DNA of 64,000 nucleotides from Symbiodinium natans (taxonomy: Eukaryota; Sar; Dinophyceae; Suessiales; Symbiodiniaceae), in assembly GCA_905221605.1 (NCBI GenBank), contig CAJNDS010001046.1, positions 407,501 through 471,500 on the forward strand, in the 5' to 3' direction. Each line of letters opens with the position of its first letter. The stretch's first letter is position 1. Shown piece by piece: positions 46,301 through 55,209 of the stretch. The notes under the pieces are model-generated. The model saw only the letters and a list, made by a program, of their open reading frames with translations, did no database searches and was not told the DNA's origin. The position numbers and the translations under genes are program-made.

Positions 46301-47328
46301 CCCCAGGCCCAAAGCCACTTTTCGGCCCCCTTTTTTTGCTTCAAATGGGTACCCCCCCCTAGGAGAGGAGGGTCCGCAAGCGGATGTCTCGCCAGGACCA
46401 GAGGCAGTTGCAGCCCACCCCAGCAGGGCGCCCCCACTTTTCACACCCCCACCCCCCCAACCCCCCCCCCCACCCCCCCCCTACCCCCCCCCACCCCCCC
46501 CGACCCCCCCCCCTCCCCCCCCCCCTACCCTACCCCCCCCCCCCCCACCCCCCCCTCCCTCCCCCCCCCCTACCCCCCCCCCCCCCCCCCCCCCCCCCCT
46601 CCCTCCCCCCCCCCCTTCCCCCCCCCCCTTTTTGCTGGACGAAAGGGCAGTTGAAGAAGGCCCCCCGCCCCCCTACCCCCCACCCCCCCCCCCCCCCACC
46701 CCACCCCCCCACCCCCCCACCCCCCCCACCCGGCCTGACAAAACGCGCCCGAAGCACCAAAGCCTTGCCTGCCCCCGCCTGGCGAACCCTACGATCAATC
46801 CAAGCCGAACCGTCTCAACCCTCACCCTTGCGCCTTGAACCTTGAAAACCCTAAACCCCAACAGCGTGAATCTTGAGCCCTAAGCCCTCAATCCTAAACT
46901 AACCCTCAACCCTAAACCATAAACCCGGAACCCTAAACCCTCAACCCAACCCTTCTTGCTTGGGGTCCAGTCACCATGCTCACGCGGATGCGCTGGGCCG
47001 GGCCGAGGCGGGTCGCGTAGCGTTAAAATTAGAGGGGCCACTGAAAATGAAGCGTGGAGAATTGCTGCTCCTTTGACAAGTCGATGGTTTCCAGCGCAAG
47101 TTTGCGAAGCCGCTCCCGCCTGCAGGTGGCAGTAGTGCACTTTGCCGTACTCTCTCGTTCCATTGTGCAAAATAAGGGATGTAGCAATGTAGCTCCTGTC
47201 TGCTGCAATCTCCTGATCTGTGGCGGGACCTGGAAGAGCAAGCGACCGAGAATCCTCGGAGAATCCAAGCAACGCCACAACGCGCCTGCCGTCCCGAACT
47301 TGTGGCCGACGCGGTTCTGGAAATCCAT
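43351..47328 (-). CDS. SF3A2: splicing factor 3A subunit 2 (SF3a66 / PRP11-like), 11 exons
   Basis: SF3A2 is part of the U2 snRNP that binds the intron branch region in the nucleus. Exons (minus): 47328 to about 47255 (MDFQNRVGHKFGTAG), 47119-47071 (RERLRKLALETIDLSK), 44789-44717 (HLGSYECKLCLTLH, first Cys pair of the zinc finger), 44650-44570 (AHTQGKKHQINLARRAAR, the two His of the finger side), 44388-44339 (KIGRPGYRVTK), 44267-44211 (ALLFEIEYPE), 44132-44079 (PRHRFMSAYEQK), a 15-base exon 43902-43888 (VEPPE), 43781-43725 (QYLLTACEPYETIAFK), 43621-43541 (EIDKAENKFFTSW) and 43464-43351 (ending TGA). Phase is kept throughout, giving about 234 aa, the length of the conserved core of SF3A2 without the proline-rich tail of animals. 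Donors include GC (four or more), GA (after 47071) and GT. The end of exon 1 is uncertain (a GA donor after CCGAG is my choice). Intron 2 is about 2.3 kb and full of repeats. Confidence 0.9.
45544..45605 (+). repeat. dispersed element, 5' fragment, in SF3A2 intron 2
   Basis: TTCGCCTCGGCTTCCTGCTG, then AGAAGCGTTTTGGAACAAGC and AGACC followed by 12 C. Closely matches the left end of copy B (23846). Confidence 0.5.
45700..45870 (+). repeat. degenerate repeat (GTGCTTGAATCGCG-like)
   Basis: CTTGAA/CTCGAA plus GCGTG variants recur every 15-30 bases. Confidence 0.4.
46230..47031 (+). repeat. composite telomere-like dispersed element, copy 3 (both ends present)
   Basis: Left end shared with 38069, long C-rich middle (46440-46735), ACGATCAATCCAAGCCGAAC, a degenerate CCCTAAA tract (46820-46960), and the right end shared with 41518-41660. 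About 800 bp, the most complete copy. It lies in intron 2 of SF3A2, ending about 40 bases from the intron's 5' splice site in transcription sense. No target duplication or coding sequence found. Confidence 0.75.
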
Positions 47329-50300
47329 CTTGACAGATCACCTCGACTCAAAGTGCAATGTGCAACGATATAGAAAATATGCAGCGATCCATTTCAGCTT
47401 TGGTAACTTCAGGAGGCCTCAGCCTCAGGAGGCCTGCAAACCCAGTGTCACCGAGGTGCTCAGCTACCCAAAGCTTGAGCCAACTGCAGGCTTTGGAGCT
47501 GTGGAACATGGACTGCGCAGGCGACTTGTGGCCAGCATGTGCAGCGTGTGACTACCGTGTGACTGTGATGCTTTTGGATTTGCCCTCGCGCGGGTCACTT
47601 CCGCGAAGGCGCACCTGTCAAAGAGATGACACAATAGGGCATGACACATGACAATGACACTGTCATGAGACACTGCTTTGCTCAAACCCGATTCGGCCTA
47701 GCCGTGGTCCTGTCCAACTTTGGGATGCCTGCGAAGATGCGTCAAACCATACCCTCTATGCCCTTTGGAGCATTTTGGCATACTTCCCTGTGGCTTCAGG
47801 GGCGAGTGGGACCTGGCAAGTATATTTCAAAAAAGAAATGGCCTTTTCCAGACATGATACGTTGAACCTGGAGACCGGGTTCGGGTGATAAGCAAGGCTT
47901 CAACGACCCTATTTGCCTGTAGTGTGGCCGCCAATGCCTGCAAAAGCAGCAGCGTGGAGTGCAGCAACCGTCAGTGACCCTTGATACAACAGACATCCTG
48001 GCTTCGTACGTTTCCAAGTCATTCGTGCATCGGGCGCGCATCATGCTCAACAGCCAGGCGCCATGATTGCGAGAAATTGCGAAAGTGCTGGTTAGTTTTT
48101 TCTGAAGATGAGTGAACGAAGGGTACGAGCCCTCCGGCTCAATGTTTCGTACTGCTATCTGCGCAGAAGTTGCAGGACTAGGACACAGACTACTGTACAC
48201 ACACTCAAAAAAATGTTGCTCAAGGCTGTGCAATATGGCCCAAAATGAGCCTGAGGAAGACAACAAGGCAAGCAGCTTGACATGTACTGCAGCTAGACAT
48301 GTACAGACACTACAGATCAACACTATTCAACACTTCTTCTCCGTTCCGGTGTGGACCGAGACCAAAGTTGCAAGTCGTTGGTGCTTACTCCGGAGCCCAC
48401 GTCGACTCTTCCCTCCGCCTCCGCTTCTTGAAGTTTCTTCAAGTTGGCACCATCCAGTGTATCCAGGCTCAGGAGCCCTCTTGAGCTGTTTCTCCACCAT
48501 CATTGTCTCCATCGCCGTCCCTTGCTGCGACCGAATTTCTGTTCGCGTCACAAATATATACAAAATCAATGATAACTGCTCCGCCCCAGCATTCAAGTCT
48601 CATCCGTCTTATGGAATCAATGCCAACCATAAGCTACCTTGCCAAGGCCTACAGGTCGTGCCAGCAACGGGCGTTTCTTGGGCTCGGCGCCACAGGAGCA
48701 TCGGCCATTCGGCAGGTTTGTTTTCAGGTGATTCCAATGTTTCGTCATTATGCCAGGGTCAGGCTCCTTAGGAAAAAAGGAAACCGACAAGCGGCCCCCT
48801 GCCCTCGAGCCCGTGCTGCAGGTAAACAAGAAGCTCCGGGCACAACAGAGCTACGGCCACCAAACGTTTCAATGCCCGTACTATTCGAACTGTCAACGAC
48901 TACGATTTTCATCACCATCATGACAGCCCAGAGACAATTCCCGAGCCTCAATCCGCAAAAAATAAGGGGCCTGCAGGCAGCGAAGAACCGCTGATGGGTT
49001 GCTGGGTTCAGGCCTCGAGGATTCGGTTCACTCCCACAGTCGCTCACTGCAAGAAACGCAGCTGGTTTGTCCATGGGCCCAGCAACAGGTCTGGGGGTGT
49101 GAACAAGGACACCTCCATACTTCCATCTTTCACTTGTACTCAAAGCACAAGGCAGCACAAAGGCAGCGCACAATGCAGCACAAGTGGCTACTCAGCGCTA
49201 CTCAGGCAATACACTCGCAGGTGCAAGAACTGCCGCGACCTGGTTCACGCCCAGCGCTGCGCAAGCCTCGATTGAAAAACGTACCCCAGTAAGTTGCCTC
49301 TTGTCATCTCTTGTCTGTAGTGCTTGGGTTGCAAGTGGCAGTAGCTTCGTGCAAAGACTTGTTCAGCAATGGCTGCAGTGCCGCGTTTACTTCCGAAGGC
49401 CAGGAGGGTCTTGGCATTTCGGCACTCGCACCTTGAGGAACTGAGCGAGGCGTCCGACGGCCACAGGATTGGCCTCTCAGTACTCGGCGTGTCGGTGGAG
49501 CATCAACACTGCACGCATCTGTGTACGCCTTACTTGGTCCCCTCAAAGCGTTGGGAACGGGCAGCCCCCGAAAACATCTGACAATACCGTGAACAGCCCT
49601 TGCAGAAGGCCGCACATCCGGCAAAATGCCCTGCAGAGCCGAGGCGGCGAACGCGCCGCCAGCATGACAACACACGTCGAAATCGTATTTCAGCGCAGTG
49701 GGTTGCGGGCGAGCCTTTGACAACACATCTGGTCGCACCTTACTGAGCTCTGTGCGGCCACTGAGCAGCGACATGCTAGATTCCGAAACAAGCTGCCGGC
49801 ACTTAAGGTTCCTCTACGTCTCTCAGCAGCTAGGGTCCTCGCTGAGATGACCAGGGCACATAACAGCCGTCCGTCAGCGAGGTCACGCACAGTCATCTTT
49901 TCGGCATCCAAACTGCCTGCGCGTGCAAAGTGCAAAATCTCAAGATCCGTTATGTGACCGTTATGTCAGGCCGTTGTGTGTCAAAGTCTATGCACTTGGC
50001 TTGGCGGCACCAGTAGTGATGGTTGTGATGCTGTTGTGATTCACTTGCTGTTGTCGCCATGGTAAGAGTGGCGCGAGGAACGGTGACGGCGCCCTTGTTG
50101 AAGTGCAAGCACTGCAGAGCGGAGTTGATGTGAGCACCGTGGGCCAGACTTTGAGATTGGGATCTCCTGTGCCGCTGCATGATTCGCCTCTCCAAACGGC
50201 GTCTAGAACAAGCAGACCAGGATCTGGTCTCTCCCTTCTGCCTTTGGGGCATCGGGGTCGCCCCCTGCTCAGCGCGCCCCCACGCTGTTGTGGTGGCTGG

Positions 50301-52630
50301 TGAAAAGCGCCCACTGCCCCCTTCCCTCTCCCCCTCTCCCCCTCTCTCCCTCTCTGCCCCTCTCTGCCCCTCTCTGCCCCTCTGCCGCTCCGCCCCTCTG
50401 CATCCCTGCCTTCTCTCCCTCTCTGCTCCTCTGCTCCTCTGTCTCCGCCCCTCTGCCTCTCGCTCGCTTTCGCTCGTTCTGGGACCCCTCTCCTGGAAGC
50501 CCCCCCCTTAAACCCATACTCGTGCGATAGAGGTCGAACGAGAATGACATACCCCCGGGCCCCCAACACAAACACTTTCCAAGGGCTGTCCCATGAAGTG
50601 GCTTTCTGATATTGGTGCTGCGAACTTTTGTGTAATTCCATACACAGAAGTCTGATGAAACAGCATCGCTGTCGTTGTAGCTGACCTTTCTGTTAATCGG
50701 CCAGCATCCGCCAACGCATACCCCGTTGCACAACGCTGTGCACTTCATACATGCGATTGTGCCACTACCATGTCACGCAATTGAGCTCTGCAAGGGGCAC
50801 GATATTCGCGCGCCAGCTTGTTGCGGAGGCCGGCTGTTGCCGGCTGTTCTTGCACGTTGTTCCTCTTTGGTCCCTTGAAAAGAGCTTACCACACAGTGCT
50901 CTGCTCGGGGCCTAGGGGCAACAACCCTCGAACTTGCCGTGCTTGTGCGGGTGGCAACGGTACCTGCGTTTTCAAAAGGTCGCGCTTCTCGCAGTGCACA
51001 AGTTGTAGGAAAGATCTGTCTGATTCTGTCTGTGCGTCATTGTGCGTTCACATCTGCCTTGAGCTGCACGTCGATGACAGAGCACAACCATTGCAGAACA
51101 GGCCTCGGATTCCAGGCTGATGCGGCTGATGCGTCTGCTTCTGCCCGCCTCTCACGCCCTACCTCCATGGATCCGTGGGTTGCGACGCTCGTCTTAGGCC
51201 TGCCATAAGCCCACCCTGAGCCCAAAGCACGCCGAAGACATTCCGGCTTTACTAGCTTTACGACCAAAGTCGGCATGACCTGCCTAGCTCTGAGCGGGCA
51301 TGTACTTCCACTTCGTCATCTGTCTCCTCCTGAAGGCTTCTCCATTGAGAAAAACCGCGTCTTTCAGCTTACCGATCTCTACTCTGCAGGCCGCATCGGC
51401 CTACCACTATTAGCCGCTGGGGACTTCTGCGAACTGGCGAACCTCGAAGAATATCCCGGTAGCCAGGATAACTTGGAAAACCAGCAACAAACGGCCGCGG
51501 GTAAGGCGTGCTTCAGGTCCCCGATTTGTCCCCACTCCCCCTCGCTGTCTCCCTCACCCACTTCGCTGCCAATCCTGGAAGAACAAATCTCCAAAACGAC
51601 GGCATATTGCTCGATGTTGTGCAATCTTGAGCCATCGTTCGATGGCGTGTCATGCTAAGGTCTTCATGAAAATCTCTGTTCCGCGTCGCATGAAATCTCT
51701 ATTCCGAGACGAGAGCGCATGTTGAAGCGCTTGGCGAACCGCAGGACTTCGAAACACACCGCAATTTGCGATATTGGATTCGCAGGGGGGGCTGGGGCAA
51801 CTCACCAGACGACAACGAGGCTCCTTCAATGCCCGACATAAGCTTCCACTCGTGAGATACAGCCAACACAGCCAACTGAAACGAGCCCAAGCAATGGTCA
51901 AGCTCTCCGCTGCTACTTTGGCCCTTGCGCAGATAAGAACATGGCTTTCTTCTTGATCACTATTCACAACACCGGAGTCCGCTCTTTGCTTCTTCGAACT
52001 TTCGAGACCTTAAGACCAATGCAATTAGACGACGCCGTGACGACACCGCATCCCCAGGCTCTTTACAGCATTCAGCACTCGACTCGATTAGTCTGCTGTT
52101 CTTACTGCATATGGAGCTTCTGGCAGCTTCAGTACGAATGCACGAATGCAGGTGGGCAAACACAAGCCGAAAATTGTCATCAGAGTTTGGCTGGAGGCTA
52201 AAGAGTGCAGCAGAGGCTGCTGGGGTTTCGCTACAGGCGCCTGTCAGAACGAAGGCATATATTTCTCAAGGTTGGGGGGGGGGGGGCATGGAAGTTTAGG
52301 TGGTCTGCTGATGCTCCTTTGCTGAGCGGGTTGGGGGGCATCATCGGCTCGTCAGAGCGGCTCATCGCTTCTCCCGTGCTTCTCCCGTGCTTCTCCCGTG
52401 GCCTCCCGGGGTTTTCGGGCGCCGGGACGCCTCAGCAGCAACATCATGAGCATCAGCTTGGGTCGGGGAACCCCATCTTCTTTCACAGGCTGAACGTTTG
52501 CAGCCTCGCGAATCCCCCGACAACACGGACCTGGCACCAGCTATCCCCGGCCCTTGCTCTTCTTTACGCCGCACTAAGACGACCCGAAAAAACTCGCTTT
52601 TTACGAGGTCTTCTGCCCCTGGAGCGGCTC
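47329..52630. other. no gene resolved
   Basis: Isolated coding-like text: minus 49770-49550 (LKYDFDVCCHAGGAFAASAL), plus 51380-51480 (VFQLTDLYSAGRIGLPLLAA), minus 47870-47830 (MSGKGHFFFEIYLP before GTCCCA). A CT-rich tract lies at 50320-50480 and a fragment of the dispersed element at 50182-50245. 52375-52400 has three CTTCTCCCGTG units. Confidence 0.3.
50182..50245 (+). repeat. dispersed element, 5' fragment
   Basis: TTCGCCTCTCCAAACGGCGT, then CTAGAACAAGCAGACCAGGA. Same core as 26.30 and 45.54 kb. Confidence 0.45.
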
Positions 52631-52634
52631 AGAC

Positions 52635-52657
52635 GAGAGAAAAGAGAGAGAGAAAGT

Positions 52658-52702
<45 letters not shown>

Positions 52703-52855
52703 GAGAGAGAAGAGAGAGAAGAGAGAGAAGAGAGAGAAGAGAGAGAGAGAGAAGAGAGAAGAGAGAGAAGAGAGAGAAGAGAGAGAAGAGAGGGAAGAGA
52801 GAGAGAGAGAGAGTAGAGTGAGAGCAAGACAGAGAGAGCGGAGAGAGAGAGGAGA
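52635..52855 (+). repeat. (GA)n-rich tract
   Basis: AGAGAGAAG and AGAGAGAG units over 220 bases. Poly Ser/Leu and Arg/Glu ORFs are artefacts. Confidence 0.9.
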
Positions 52856-52917
52856 GAGGTACAAACAGCCTGCGCATGATCCGAGTTGCTTCGAACTGTC
52901 TAGAAACGTAGAACAAG

Positions 52918-55209
52918 TCAGCGCGGCATGACTATCCTCAGACTCTTCTTCTGACTCTTCCACCCCTGTGCGCATGCCACATTTTGAGGTGACAGAGGCA
53001 CGTCAGGTTTAGTTTGTTGCCGCACATCGGACTCAGGCAGTCTGGCTGGAATCAGGTTGGCCGGGAAGCTCTGGTGCAGCCGTTGCCAGGCGCTGGCTGG
53101 CAAGGTGCGGAAGTCACCACTCCCGAAGTTGTGGCTGGGCCAGCTTGGCTTTGCAGCAGGCACGGATGGGATCAGGTTGGCCGGGAAGCTCTGGTGCAGC
53201 CGTTGCCAGGCGCTGGCTGGCAAGGTGCGGAAGTCACCACTCCCGAAGTTGTGGCTGGGCCAGCTTGGCTTTGCAGCAGGCACGGATGGGATCAGGTTGG
53301 CCGGGAAGCTCTGGTGCAGCCGTTGCCAGGCGCTGGCTGGCAAGGTGCGGAAGTCACCACTCCCGAAGTTGTGGCTGGGCCAGCTTGGCTTTGCAGCAGG
53401 CACGGATGGGATCAGGTTGGCCGGGAAGCTCTGGTGCAGCCGTTGCCAGGCGCTGGCTGGCAAGGTGCGGAAGTCACCACTCCCGAAGTTGTGGCTGGGC
53501 CAGCTTGGCTTTGCAGCAGGCACGGATGGGATCAGGTTGGCCGGGAAGCTCTGGTGCAGCCGTTGCCAGGCGCTGGCTGGCAAGGTGCGGAAGTCACCAC
53601 TCCCGAAGTTGTGGCTGGGCCAGCTTGGCTTTGCAGCAGGCACGGATGGGATCAGGTTGGCCGGGAAGCTCTGGTGCAGCCGTTGCCAGGCGCTGGCTGG
53701 CAAGGTGCGGAAGTCACCACTCCCGAAGTTGTGGCTGGGCCAGCTTGGCTTTGCAGCAGGCACGGATGGGATCAGGTTGGCCGGGAAGCTCTGGTGCAGC
53801 CGTTGCCAGGCGCTGGCTGGCAAGGTGCGGAAGTCACCAGCGCTGAGCTGCGTAGCTGGGTCATCAGGGTGTGGCTCGTGTGGAGCCGATGTGGCCGTGA
53901 TTTCTTTGCAAAGCAAATCTCGAGCTGCTAGCTCCTCAAGGCCTGCGCCCACCAGATCTCACGAAACAGTCTTTGACAAGTCTTGTGACAAAGTCTAAGA
54001 CAAGTACAATCCGAGGTGCGCCTTTCAGCACCGAGAGCCGGCCGCGTTCTCTTGCCAGGTCCAAAGCTGATTGCCCGGACCTCGGAGAGAGCTGTAGAGA
54101 GTGGAGTGGAGCGTAACGCAGCATAACATTCTCAAAAGGAAGAAGCAAAAGCAAAAGCAAACGAATCCAAAAACATCAAAACAACATCAAGACCATCATC
54201 AGGTGCCAAGCTTGTTCCTGGCCCTCAGGACATCAACGCCCGCCGCCGCCAGGGCATCAATCTGCGGAGGCACGTTTCGAATACAACACTGAAAAAGCCG
54301 CAGACTCAGCCGCTGAGTGTGGAGAGGCGGAGGGCAGGCTGCTGTTGCGAGAGGTGTTCAAAGTGTTGTGGGCCGACAAGGTCCGCCCTTTCTCAAAACG
54401 GAGACACAGGGCTCTTTGCAAGCATAGCTGGCATAGCACGTAGAACAACGTAGAACAACGTAGAACAACGTAGAACAACGTAGAACAACGTAGAACAACA
54501 CGGGGCCCCAGTCCGGAATGCAGATGGCTCTGACGAGTCGGCGCTCGCGGTGCTTCCACTTTCTGCTGACATCTGAAGCCGCGGCGTGGTGGCCCCACGG
54601 GAATGCGGAAGATGCGGAAGATGCAGAGAAAATGCGGAAAATGCGGAAAATGCGGGGAAAAGGGGGGAAATGCAATTCTCAAGTTGTCAAGCGCCTGGAC
54701 CATGTCGTCCTTCATGACTGCCCGGATCACCTCCATATCCCTTGCCTTTTGGGGCAGCTGAGGGATGGCAACTCCCACGCCGCAATTGCCAAACAGAGAC
54801 CTCGTCTGCTGGAGGCCTTTCTGGAGGCCTTTCTGGAGGCCTGCCCCACAAGGCGCTTTCAGAGGCATCGCTCCCGCCTGCACCCCTCAGGCGCCGTGTT
54901 TTCCGCCTTGAGCTGTGAAGCAAGTCTCCTCTGCCTTTGCCCTGTGACTCTTTTCCGTGCTCCTCTTTGGTGCCGCACCTTTGCCGAAGGGAAACACGAG
55001 AATGCACTTGAATGCACTGTGTGAGCGGTGAGAGACAAGTTTAAGAGAAGAGAGAGAAAAGAGAAAAAGGAAGGGCAGGAAGGGTGAAAAAAAGAGAGAG
55101 GGCGCAAGAGAGTAGGGCGGGGGGAAGAAGTGTGCGCAACTCTCGCCTCAGGAAAGCCAGGACCTCTTTCTTCCCGCGCTCTCGGGCCAGCTGTAGCGGC
55201 CTCTCGCTC
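52918..55209 (-). CDS. ankyrin-repeat protein with in-frame 40-residue repeats (partial 5')
   Basis: Exons (minus): 55209-55147 (SERPLQLARERGKKEVLAFL), 54740-54695 (DMEVIRAVMKDDMVQ), 54288-54207 (PQIDALAAAGVDVLRARNKL), about 54080-54022 (GQSALDLARERGRLSVLK) and from 53942 (LEELAARDLLCKEI). The two xPLxLARERG and one DALAAAGVDV segments are typical ankyrin-repeat halves. GC donors occur after 55147, 54695, 54207 and 54022. Phases agree at most junctions; the 54207-54080 junction is not resolved. The last exon stays open through the 120-bp array (53839-53051), encoding about 6.6 copies of a 40-residue unit that begins SGDFRTLPASAWQRLHQSFP, and ends at TGA 52920-52918. An alternative is a GT donor at the array's edge (GCTG|GTGAC), leaving the array intronic. 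Further 5' exons are likely. Ankyrin proteins mediate protein binding; the partner is unknown. Confidence 0.5.
53051..53839 (+). repeat. 120-bp tandem array, 6.6 identical copies
   Basis: Copies begin at 53051, 53171, 53291, 53411, 53531, 53651 and 53771 (the last is 69 bp). All are identical by eye. Unit length is a multiple of three and there are no stops in several frames on both strands. The minus frame is continuous with the ankyrin gene exon at 53942. Confidence 0.97.
54441..54500 (+). repeat. 10-bp minisatellite (TAGAACAACG), 6 copies
   Basis: Perfect 10-mers in an intron of the ankyrin gene. Confidence 0.95.

Noticed and set aside
46259-46861. Proline- and glycine-rich ORFs
   Set aside because: Products of C-rich low-complexity sequence inside the composite element.
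52564-52975. Ser/Leu-rich and Arg/Glu-rich ORFs
   Set aside because: Products of the GA-rich tract.
53051-53839. CRISPR-like array
   Set aside because: The whole 120-bp period is identical with no unique spacers, and the genome is eukaryotic.
53014-53998. Plus-strand ORFs of 233-313 aa through the 120-bp array
   Set aside because: The unit lacks stops in most frames; only the minus frame continues into an ankyrin exon with matching splice phase.
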